Assembly: GCA_024681495.1 (NCBI GenBank)
Contig: JAILAS010000038.1
Coordinates: forward strand, 1-11,513
Direction: 5' to 3'
DNA length: 11,513 nucleotides
Source of the DNA: Eubacterium sp.
GTDB lineage: Bacteria; Bacillota; Clostridia; Lachnospirales; Lachnospiraceae
Shown: positions 1-5,944 of the stretch, piece by piece
Layout: each line of letters begins with the position of its first letter
Numbering within the stretch: position 1 is the first letter of the stretch
Notes under the pieces: generated by a model
Database searches by the model: none
What the model saw: the letters and a program-made list of their open reading frames with translations, nothing else
Told to the model about the DNA's origin: nothing
Position numbers and translations under genes: made by a program

Positions 1-804
1 ATCAACATCGGACGTCTGGTTCCCCAGATCGTTTACTACGTATACGCATACACCAGGCTGCTTAAGGACGGCGTTATCAAGTCGGGTGACGCCATAAACA
101 TCGATGTGCCCACCGGTAACTTCGGAAACATCCTCGCCGCCTACTACGCATACAACATGGGGCTTCCCGTTAAGAAGTTCATCTGCGCGTCGAACGAGAA
201 CAAGGTTCTCTATGACTTCTTCACGACCGGCACGTATGACAGGAACAGGGAGTTTATGGTGACTTCCTCGCCTTCTATGGACATCCTCATCTCGAGTAAC
301 CTCGAGAGGCTCATCTACCACATTGCCGGCAATGACTCCGCCAAGACCGTGGAGCTCATGGCCAGCCTCCGCGAGACCGGTAAGTACGACATCACGCCGC
401 AGATGAGAGAGAAGCTCGACATGTTCTACGGAAACTACTGCTCCGAGGCCGAGACGGCTGAGGCCATAAAGACGTTGTTCGATAAGACCGGATACTGCAT
501 CGACACCCACACGGCGGTGGCATCGGGTGTTTATTCCAAGTACAGGAAGGACACGGGAGACGATACTGTGACGGTTATCGCTTCTACGGCGAGCCCCTTC
601 AAATTCACCAGGAGCGTTATGACTGCGCTTGATCCCGCCTATGACAGCATGGAGGATTTTGCGCTTATCGACAAGCTTTCGGAGATTGCCAAGGTGGCCG
701 TTCCCCGTCCCATCGAAGAGATTAGGAATGCTGAGGTCCTTCACGACACCGTCTGCGACACCGATAAGATGGAAGAGACAGTAAGGAAGATCTTCAACGT
801 ATAA
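1..804 (+). CDS. thrC: Threonine synthase, C-terminal part (5' end outside window)
   Basis: PLP-dependent enzyme that converts O-phosphohomoserine to threonine and phosphate, the last step of threonine synthesis in the cytoplasm. The frame is open from base 1, giving 267 residues before the TAA at 802-804; the family is usually 430-500 residues, so roughly the N-terminal 40% including the PLP-binding lysine lies upstream of the window. Visible family signatures are INIGRLVPQIVYY at the window start and VPTGNFGNI (about residues 35-43 of the visible part), the phosphate-holding loop of the cofactor, comparable to PSGNFG in other threonine synthases. A later segment with IDTHTAVASGV and IASTASPFKF also matches the family C-terminal region. 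A strong intrinsic terminator follows 34 bp after the stop, so this is the last gene of its transcript. The GTG at 106 is internal and is not a start. Confidence 0.93.
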   Translation: MNIGRLVPQIVYYVYAYTRLLKDGVIKSGDAINIDVPTGNFGNILAAYYAYNMGLPVKKFICASNENKVLYDFFTTGTYDRNREFMVTSSPSMDILISSNLERLIYHIAGNDSAKTVELMASLRETGKYDITPQMREKLDMFYGNYCSEAETAEAIKTLFDKTGYCIDTHTAVASGVYSKYRKDTGDDTVTVIASTASPFKFTRSVMTALDPAYDSMEDFALIDKLSEIAKVAVPRPIEEIRNAEVLHDTVCDTDKMEETVRKIFNV

Positions 805-838
805 CAGAAACGGGATTCACCGCGGATAGAGTGATATG

Positions 839-876
839 CACCCTCATTACCGGACGACGGTAAGGAGGGTGTTTTT
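839..876 (+). terminator. Intrinsic terminator of thrC
   Basis: Bases 839-852 pair with 858-871 (stem of 14 positions with one A.G mismatch at 846/864), loop GACGA at 853-857, followed by five T at 872-876. It lies 34 bp after the thrC stop. Confidence 0.9.
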
Positions 877-882
877 GTGCGT

Positions 883-911
883 AAAAAAAACCGGCATCAC
901 GAGGATGCCGG
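883..911 (-). terminator. Intrinsic terminator of the leftward CheX-like operon
   Basis: CCGGCATC at 891-898 pairs perfectly with GATGCCGG at 904-911 around a 5-nt loop. Read on the minus strand the hairpin is followed by eight U (complement of the A run 883-890). It lies 13 bp beyond the stop of the CheX-like gene and closes the leftward signalling operon. Confidence 0.9.
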
Positions 912-924
912 ATGATATTTGAGT

Positions 925-1848
925 TTAGGGCTTCGGAAGTTTGGAAGCCGGGGGTGTGTTGTCTTCGACCACCATGATGTAGAAGTTTACGAATCCGAAG
1001 CTGAATTTGCAGTTGAGGAAGTAACCTTCTCCGTCGCTCGAAAGTACGTCGTAGTTAACGGTGGTGGGCGCATCGAGGGTGAGCTCCCTGTTTCTCTCGT
1101 TAGATGCATTCACGATGTACAGGCCGTTATGCTGATTGAGGAAGTCTGCAAGCGCAGCTTCGACATATTCGTCGCATTCGCTGAAGTCGTACTTGGCGAA
1201 CCTCGACGCGAACAGCACAGCCGTCTCTTCGTTCATGTCAATAGCGGTGTATATACCGGGCTTGCCGAGAATATTCTGCGATGCGCATATCTTCGAACAG
1301 TATCCCGCGAACGGCTGCAGTGAGAGCGGAGAGAAGTCCGATCCTATGTAGTTGATAAGATTGTTAAACAAAAGAGTGAAGTAGTCAATCAGGTCGCCTG
1401 AGTATTCGTTCTCGTTTACCGACGAGAAGTTTACCATGAGCTGGTCGACGGCATCGGAAATCTCGGTCATGAAGTCGAGGTCAATGAGCTCGAACTGGGA
1501 CATGTAGTCGGCCAGGAGCTGAATCATATCGTCCGACTCGACCTTTTTCTTTTTAATAAGATACTGTGCGATGTGAAGGTAGTGGGGGACGTGGTCGCCA
1601 ACGATGTCGTAAACCTGGTCCGAGGAAATAATTCCTTTTTCGACACAGTAATCATAGAAATCGACATTGGCCTTTTCGGCCTCCATAGCCAGTATGTCAG
1701 CTTCGTTCTGGCTCATATAGCCCTTGAACACAGCTATAAAAGGAGGTGCCACCTCCGATTGAACACAACTACCCAGGGCGTCCAGAAGTTCTTCCTTGTT
1801 CAGTATTTTACGTTCGAGAAGATAGTTCCCAAAAAACTGACTGTACAT
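925..1848 (-). CDS. CheX-like protein with N-terminal FGxYL-type helical region
   Basis: 307-residue soluble protein with no signal peptide or membrane helix. The N-terminus (about 5-115) has two sections resembling the FGxYLLExxxLxxxxLxxAL helical modules found at the front of GspE/PilB-like and various signalling proteins (FGNYLLERKILNKEELLDAL at 6-25; a more diverged copy after about 65). The C-terminal part (about 125-298) resembles the CheX/CheC/FliY phosphatase fold, with a stretch ADFLNQHNGLY at 234-244 where CheX proteins carry the E-x-x-N active-site pair that dephosphorylates CheY-P. Here the pair would be D235-x-x-N238, so Asp replaces the usual Glu. Start at 1848 is supported by GGAGGT at 1855-1860 (minus strand), 6 nt before ATG. 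It follows the receiver gene by 18 bp and shares its promoter and a terminator at 883-911. A role in resetting that receiver is inference; activity is uncertain. Confidence 0.75.
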   Translation of the reverse strand: MYSQFFGNYLLERKILNKEELLDALGSCVQSEVAPPFIAVFKGYMSQNEADILAMEAEKANVDFYDYCVEKGIISSDQVYDIVGDHVPHYLHIAQYLIKKKKVESDDMIQLLADYMSQFELIDLDFMTEISDAVDQLMVNFSSVNENEYSGDLIDYFTLLFNNLINYIGSDFSPLSLQPFAGYCSKICASQNILGKPGIYTAIDMNEETAVLFASRFAKYDFSECDEYVEAALADFLNQHNGLYIVNASNERNRELTLDAPTTVNYDVLSSDGEGYFLNCKFSFGFVNFYIMVVEDNTPPASKLPKP

Positions 1849-1866
1849 GAAGTGACCTCCGAAATG

Positions 1867-2238
1867 TTATACACAAAGCTTGTTTATAATGGAGTCGAGC
1901 ATCTCGCTGCGGAAGGGCTTCTGGATGAAGTCCTTGGCGCCGGCCGCCAATGCGTCCTCGAGGAAGTTCTTGGTACCTACTGAAGACACAATTACTATGT
2001 TGGCCTGCGGATCGTTGTCTATGATTTTCTTTGTGACCTCAACGCCGTTGAAAATCGGCATTACGATATCCAAAAGAACAAGGTCAGGAGACTCCGATAA
2101 AAAGAGCGAAATGGACTCTTCGCCGTTTTTGGCCTCAACAAAATTGGAGCAGCCTATTTCCATTAGGGCGTCCTTGAGAAGCTTTCGGGCAAGGATGGAA
2201 TCATCACAAATTAATATCTTGATATCTTCTTTTGTCAT
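1867..2238 (-). CDS. Stand-alone CheY-like response regulator receiver
   Basis: 123 residues, a single receiver domain with no DNA-binding or enzymatic output, so it should act by protein-protein contact when phosphorylated on aspartate. All key receiver residues are present: acidic pair D12-D13, phosphoacceptor D57 (in LVLLDIVMP), the hydroxyl switch S85 in VIVSSVG, aromatic F104, and K107 followed by P108 (IQKPF). Start at 2238 has GAGGTT at 2245-2250 (minus strand), 6 nt upstream. It is the first gene of a two-gene leftward operon with the CheX-like gene 18 bp downstream. That pairing suggests a phospho-signal and its modulator, but no kinase, receptor or flagellar gene lies in the window, so the upstream signal and the target are unknown. 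It could serve chemotaxis or another output. Confidence 0.9.
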   Translation of the reverse strand: MTKEDIKILICDDSILARKLLKDALMEIGCSNFVEAKNGEESISLFLSESPDLVLLDIVMPIFNGVEVTKKIIDNDPQANIVIVSSVGTKNFLEDALAAGAKDFIQKPFRSEMLDSIINKLCV

Positions 2239-2285
2239 CGATGTAACCTCGTAAAAAACGATTTTTATATTACTGCAACAGAATA

Positions 2286-2314
2286 ATTATAACTTAAAGA
2301 ATATGTATTTTCAA
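2286..2314 (-). promoter_or_regulatory. Sigma-A promoter of the receiver/CheX-like operon
   Basis: On the minus strand, -35 TTGAAA (2309-2314), 17-bp spacer, -10 TATAAT (2286-2291): five of six and six of six to consensus. Transcription would begin near 2279, about 40 nt before the receiver start codon. It fills the short gap after the citrate synthase stop (2323). Confidence 0.8.
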
Positions 2315-2322
2315 TGTGTCTT

Positions 2323-3693
2323 TTACCTTTTGTCCATGGGCACGAATTCACGCCTCGGGGTGGTGTGAGAGTATGCGGGACGAATGATTTTAGTGGCGCT
2401 GCAAAGCTCTTCGAGCCTGTGCGCGCTCCAGCCGGCAATTCGCGCGACGGCAAACATCGGCGTAAACAGTTCCTCGGGTATCTTCAGCATGGTGTATACG
2501 AATCCGCTGTAGAACTCGAGGTTCGCGCTGACGCCCTTGTACATCTTGCGGTTCTCCGAGATAACCTTTGGAGCCAGGCGCTCGACGGTGTTGTAGAAAC
2601 GGAATTCCTCCTCGAGGCCCTTTTCGTGAGAGAGCATCTCTACAAACCTGCGAATCATCTCGTTCCTGGGATCGCTGACTGAATATACAGCGTGCCCGAT
2701 GCCGTAGATGTTACCCGTACGGTCGTAAGCCTCCCCGTTGAGAATCTTTTTCAGGTATGCTGCGATTTCGTCTTCATCCTTCGAATCGCTCACGTGGTCG
2801 CGTATGTCGCGCATCATGTCCACGATCTTACGCGTGGCACCGCCGTGGTTGGGGCCCTTAAGGGAGCCCAATGCGGCCGCAATGCACGAATAGGTATCCG
2901 TACCCGTGGTGGTTACCAGGTGGGTGGTGAATGTCGAATTGTTGCCCCCGCCGTGCTCCATGTGGAGGATAAGCAGCATGTCGAGAAGCTTGGCCTCCAG
3001 TGGAGTGTATGTGCTGTCAGGGCGCAGAATCTTAAGGATGTTCTCCGACGTGGAGAGCTTGGGGTCCGGGTTGTGGATATACAAAGTCTTATCCTCGTAG
3101 AAGTGCCTGTAGCCCACGTATCCGTATACGCTCAGGAGCGGGAATACGCTTATCAGGTAGAGGCACTGACGCAATACGTTGGAAAGCGATGTGTCGTCCG
3201 CCTTCTCGTCGTACGAATAGAGCGTGAGTATAGACCTCGAGAGAGTCACCATCATATCGGGGCTGGGTGCCTTGAGTATGGTGTCCCTGACGAAGGTGTT
3301 CGGAAGCTTGCGGAATTTGGCCAGAAGCTCGACGAACTCGTGAAGCTCGTTCTTGTTGGGGAGCTCTCCGAACATGAGCAGATATGTGCACTCCTCGAAG
3401 CCGAAGTGTGAGTCGAGGGGGATGCCCTTTATGATTTCGTTTATGTCGTAACCGCGATAGAACAGACGTCCCTCGGTGGGAACGAGCTTCCCGTCGGATT
3501 CCTTCCTGGCGGAAATCTCGGATATTCCGGTGAGTCCTACCAAAAGGCCCTCGCCGTCGAGGTTTCGCAGTCCACGGTATACGCCTTTCTCGGAATACTT
3601 GTCCTCGTTGATTTTGTCAGCGGTTTTTATCTTTTCGGATAGGTCAGTGATCTGTGAATTAATCTCGTTAAATGTAATCTTTTCTTTGTCCAT
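2323..3693 (-). CDS. Citrate synthase (citrate/2-methylcitrate synthase family)
   Basis: Condenses acetyl-CoA with oxaloacetate to form citrate; in fermentative Clostridia this mainly feeds 2-oxoglutarate and glutamate synthesis. 456 residues, slightly longer than most bacterial members (about 370-430) because of an N-terminal helical extension of about 45 residues. Family signatures: LFYRGYDI (77-84), catalytic-His segment ILHMEHGGGNNS (H247, like pig H274), GSLKGPNHGGA (276-286), GIGHAVYSVSDPR (H334, like pig H320; R343), and GWSAHRLEE (421-429; R426). The third catalytic residue, Asp in the usual N-x-D-F-Y-S-G, reads Glu393 in NLEFYSG (codon GAG, complement of 2515-2517). Start at 3693 has AAGGAAGG at 3703-3710 (minus strand), 9 nt upstream. 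No hairpin terminator follows it; the next operon's promoter begins 9 bp beyond its stop. Whether it favours oxaloacetate with acetyl-CoA or propionyl-CoA cannot be told from sequence. Known symbols for this role are gltA or citZ. Confidence 0.92.
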   Translation of the reverse strand: MDKEKITFNEINSQITDLSEKIKTADKINEDKYSEKGVYRGLRNLDGEGLLVGLTGISEISARKESDGKLVPTEGRLFYRGYDINEIIKGIPLDSHFGFEECTYLLMFGELPNKNELHEFVELLAKFRKLPNTFVRDTILKAPSPDMMVTLSRSILTLYSYDEKADDTSLSNVLRQCLYLISVFPLLSVYGYVGYRHFYEDKTLYIHNPDPKLSTSENILKILRPDSTYTPLEAKLLDMLLILHMEHGGGNNSTFTTHLVTTTGTDTYSCIAAALGSLKGPNHGGATRKIVDMMRDIRDHVSDSKDEDEIAAYLKKILNGEAYDRTGNIYGIGHAVYSVSDPRNEMIRRFVEMLSHEKGLEEEFRFYNTVERLAPKVISENRKMYKGVSANLEFYSGFVYTMLKIPEELFTPMFAVARIAGWSAHRLEELCSATKIIRPAYSHTTPRREFVPMDKR

Positions 3694-3772
3694 ATGCAGA
3701 GGCCTTCCTTACTGTATTTCTTTTCTTACTGTTGGTTTCTCTCATTGACACATATTTAACATTGTCCTTTAC

Positions 3773-3802
3773 ATAATAACATAATCCCGCACCGGTGGAC
3801 AA
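3773..3802 (-). promoter_or_regulatory. Probable promoter of the citrate synthase gene
   Basis: On the minus strand, -35 TTGTCC (3797-3802, four of six), 18-bp spacer, -10 TATTAT (3773-3778, five of six). Start of transcription near 3766 leaves a leader of about 70 nt before the ATG. Confidence 0.5.
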
Positions 3803-3873
3803 TATGGTAAAGTGAAAGCTTTTGAATTGTTGATAAAACAGGCACATTTGTCTCATATTTCAAAAATTACATA

Positions 3874-3930
3874 GCTGTTATTGACATTTTGCATTCGATA
3901 ATCATATTATAGTTAGTGGCGCATAACAGC
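3874..3930. repeat. Inverted repeat bracketing the pckA promoter
   Basis: GCTGTTAT at 3874-3881 is the exact reverse complement of ATAACAGC at 3923-3930. The arms flank the -35 and -10 boxes, with the right arm just inside the transcribed region. This could be a pair of repressor half-sites, but an 8-bp match over this distance can also arise by chance. Confidence 0.35.
3881..3910 (+). promoter_or_regulatory. Sigma-A promoter of pckA
   Basis: -35 TTGACA (3881-3886, perfect), 18-bp spacer, -10 TATTAT (3905-3910). Transcription would start near 3917, giving a leader of about 68 nt. Because this lies at or after the GTG at 3916, it supports 3985 rather than 3916 as the pckA start. The promoter is bracketed by an 8-bp inverted repeat (3874-3881 and 3923-3930). 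Confidence 0.75.
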
Positions 3931-3942
3931 ATGCACACGTTC

Positions 3943-3957
3943 GGAGCGAATGGCTCC
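3943..3957 (+). other. Small hairpin in the pckA leader
   Basis: GGAGC at 3943-3947 pairs with GCTCC at 3953-3957 across a 5-nt loop, 14 nt ahead of the Shine-Dalgarno sequence AAGGAGGG (3971-3978). It is too short to be a riboswitch; it may only affect mRNA stability or ribosome access. Confidence 0.35.
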
Positions 3958-3984
3958 ACATTTAATCCTGAAGGAGGGAAAGAA

Positions 3985-5658
3985 ATGTCAACAGTTTCCA
4001 ATTTTTCCAGAAGTGAGATAGGGCCGGGTAAGGTAGGCTTTGCCAAGACCCGTTCCATTATAGAGGCTCCTTTTTATGGTAACAACGTAGTTAAGATCAA
4101 CACGCTCAAGGAGGCATACAAGCTCGCAGCGGCTTCTCCCGGAACCGTGGTAACAGATCTTCCCGTATATAAAGGAGAGGAGTTCGGACTCGAGCCTGAC
4201 GCAAAGGTCCTCCTCTTCAACGATGGCTCCATCACAGGCCGTTACGCTGCCGGACGCCGCATTGTCGGACAGCCCGGAGTAGATCAGGACGGACTCGATA
4301 AGATCCTCATGGACGCCGTGTACGACAGCCGTTATAAGAAGATGTATCACGCCACCGTCTGCATCGGACTCGACCCCGAGTTCACCGTAAGGGCGCACCT
4401 CCTCATACCCGAGGGAGAGGAGAATCTTCTCTACAACTGGATGCTGAACTTCCAGTACTTCAGCGAGTACTATGTAAAGATGTACAAGGAGTCCAAGGTA
4501 TATCCCAACGAGCCGGATATCTACATCTTCTCCGATCCCCAGTGGAAGGGAACGGACAGGACCGACCTCTGCGACCCCAACTGCCTCGCATACTTTAACA
4601 CTGAGACCAACTGCGCAGCCCTTTTGGGAATGCGTTACTTCGGAGAGCACAAGAAGGGTACCCTCACCATCGCGTGGGCCATCGCCAACAGGAACGGCTA
4701 TGCTTCATGCCACGGCGGACAGAAGGAGTACACCCTCGACGACGGCTCCAAGTATGTGGCAGCCGTGTTCGGTCTTTCCGGATCCGGCAAGTCCACGCTT
4801 ACGCACGCCAAGCACGACGGCAAGTATCCTTCTATCAAGGTGCTTCACGACGATGCGTTTATCATCAACTCCGATACATGCTCGTCTGTCGCTCTTGAGC
4901 CCACATACTTCGACAAGACCGCAGATTATCCCTGCGATTCGCCGGACAATAAATACCTGCTCACGCTGCAGAACGTATCCGCCACTCTCGACGACGAGGG
5001 CAAGGTGGTTCCCGTCACAGAGGACGTGAGAAACGGAAACGGACGCGCCATTAAGAGCAAGCTCTGGTCGCCCAACCGCGTTGATAAGCTGGATTCTCCC
5101 GTAAATGCCATCTTCTGGATTATGAAGGATCCCACGATTCCGCCCGTAGTTAAGCTTAAGGGAGCTTCCCTCGCGGCTGTCATGGGCGCGACGCTTGCGA
5201 CCAAGAGATCCTCTGCGGAGAGGCTTAAGGAAGGTGTGGATCCCAACGCGCTCGTGGTTGAGCCCTATGCCAACCCCTTCCGTACCTATCCTCTGAAGAA
5301 CGACTACGAGAAGTTCAAGAAGCTCGTGGCAGAGAAGAACGTGGATTGCTATATCATCAACACAGGTGATTTCATGGGCAAGAAGATCCCCAAGGAAGTG
5401 ACCATCGGAATCCTCGAGTCCATCGTTGAGAAGAAGGCCACCTTCAAGCAGTGGGGCCCCTTCTCGGATATCGAGGTTTGCGACATCGACGGATTCGTAG
5501 CCGACTTCAGCGACTCCGAGTACGTAAGCACCATGAGCGCCAGGATGAACGAGCGCGTGGAGTACGTGAAGTCGCTCGACACCCTTATCGGCGGATACAA
5601 TGCGCTGCCCGAGGATGCGCTCGCTGCGATCCAGAAGGTTGTTGACGAGTTGGGCTAA
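3985..5658 (+). CDS. pckA: ATP-dependent phosphoenolpyruvate carboxykinase
   Basis: Interconverts oxaloacetate + ATP and PEP + CO2 + ADP. In gut and rumen fermenters it often runs toward CO2 fixation into oxaloacetate; the direction here cannot be told from sequence. 557 residues from ATG 3985, chosen because AAGGAGGG (3971-3978) ends 6 nt before it and the likely transcript begins near 3917; an in-frame GTG at 3916 would add 23 unlikely residues. Active-site residues align with the E. coli enzyme: R86 (E. coli R65), Y218 and K224 in YFGEHKKG (Y207, K213), H243 in SCHGG (H232), P-loop GLSGSGKST at 263-271 with K269 (K254), acidic metal-binding pair D289-D290 in VLHDDAF, and R365 in SPNRV (R333). 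So it should be active despite considerable divergence. It stands divergent from citrate synthase, with 291 bp between start codons. No terminator hairpin follows before the RNA gene downstream. Confidence 0.93.
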   Translation: MSTVSNFSRSEIGPGKVGFAKTRSIIEAPFYGNNVVKINTLKEAYKLAAASPGTVVTDLPVYKGEEFGLEPDAKVLLFNDGSITGRYAAGRRIVGQPGVDQDGLDKILMDAVYDSRYKKMYHATVCIGLDPEFTVRAHLLIPEGEENLLYNWMLNFQYFSEYYVKMYKESKVYPNEPDIYIFSDPQWKGTDRTDLCDPNCLAYFNTETNCAALLGMRYFGEHKKGTLTIAWAIANRNGYASCHGGQKEYTLDDGSKYVAAVFGLSGSGKSTLTHAKHDGKYPSIKVLHDDAFIINSDTCSSVALEPTYFDKTADYPCDSPDNKYLLTLQNVSATLDDEGKVVPVTEDVRNGNGRAIKSKLWSPNRVDKLDSPVNAIFWIMKDPTIPPVVKLKGASLAAVMGATLATKRSSAERLKEGVDPNALVVEPYANPFRTYPLKNDYEKFKKLVAEKNVDCYIINTGDFMGKKIPKEVTIGILESIVEKKATFKQWGPFSDIEVCDIDGFVADFSDSEYVSTMSARMNERVEYVKSLDTLIGGYNALPEDALAAIQKVVDELG

Positions 5659-5670
5659 TAATATTATAAT
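5642..5670 (+). promoter_or_regulatory. Strong promoter inside the 3' end of pckA (for the 6S-like RNA)
   Basis: -35 TTGACG (5642-5647, five of six), 17-bp spacer, -10 TATAAT (5665-5670, perfect). The -35 box is within the last pckA codons and the -10 box just beyond the stop. The predicted start near A5677 coincides with the first bases of the closing stem of the structured RNA downstream. Confidence 0.75.
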
Positions 5671-5676
5671 TAGCCT

Positions 5677-5850
5677 AACCTGAAATGCATTCGATCTTGG
5701 TCATTTTGAACCTACATTTACTTTAAAAGGGATTCCTATTATTGCCCGATGGATGTCAGGCCCCCTAGCGGGGGAAGGCAGAAAGACAGGCTGCGGATGC
5801 CCACCTAGCTTTGCTAGGAGTCAAAATACCAGGGCGGCATTTTAGGTCAA
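5677..5850 (+). ncRNA. ssrS: Candidate 6S RNA
   Basis: 6S RNA is a rod-like RNA of about 160-200 nt that imitates an open promoter and sequesters the housekeeping RNA polymerase holoenzyme. This stretch has the right size (about 174 nt), its own strong promoter starting near 5677, and a closing stem joining its ends: 5678-5688 pairs with 5837-5847 over 11 consecutive positions (one G.U). Inside are a GC-rich apical hairpin (C 5761-5765 with G 5770-5774, loop TAGC), flanking pairs TGTC 5754-5757 with GACA 5785-5788, and a side hairpin CCTAGC 5804-5809 with GCTAGG 5813-5818 on the 3' strand of the central open region, followed by GGGCGGCAT. The layout, and the GGCGGCAT just at the closing stem, recall E. 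coli 6S RNA. The exact 3' end is uncertain. No long ORF fits. Other structured RNAs cannot be excluded, but I recognise no riboswitch core. Confidence 0.62.
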
Positions 5851-5877
5851 TTGAATTTACTGCTTTTAAAGCTTTAC

Positions 5878-5909
5878 TAGCTGTCGATATCGAGCGGTAC
5901 CGACAGCTA
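5878..5909 (+). other. Long hairpin without U-tract between the 6S-like RNA and yihY
   Basis: TAGCTGTCG at 5878-5886 pairs perfectly with CGACAGCTA at 5901-5909. Inside, one A.C mismatch is followed by four more pairs (5888-5891 with 5896-5899, one G.U) closing a GAGC loop. Only AATTGTCTGT follows, so it is at best a weak intrinsic terminator. It might protect or process the 3' end of the upstream RNA, or act as an operator for the next gene. Confidence 0.6.
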
Positions 5910-5944
5910 ATTGTCTGTAAACAGGTTGTTTCGAAGATGGGGAT

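Noticed and set aside
1739..1756. Hairpin GGAGGTG/CACCTCC with a short T run (minus strand) inside the CheX-like gene, resembling a terminator and an internal ribosome site
   Set aside because: It is only 7 bp with an almost absent loop, lies early in an intact reading frame, and encodes ordinary residues (S-E-V-A-P-P); probably chance.
2251..2273. AT-rich inverted repeat in the receiver gene leader
   Set aside because: Made almost only of A and T runs, with an uneven centre; likely a by-product of composition.
3813..3826. Catabolite-responsive element (cre) between the citrate synthase and pckA promoters
   Set aside because: Three mismatches, including the central CG, make it too weak to list as a feature; kept only as a remark.
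3916..3984. N-terminal extension of pckA from a GTG at 3916
   Set aside because: The -10 box ends at 3910, so the GTG lies at the very start of the transcript; a strong ribosome site precedes ATG 3985 instead.
5692..5850. Riboswitch controlling yihY
   Set aside because: I recognise no ligand-binding core of the common classes, and the own promoter, closed rod shape and length fit a free small RNA better.
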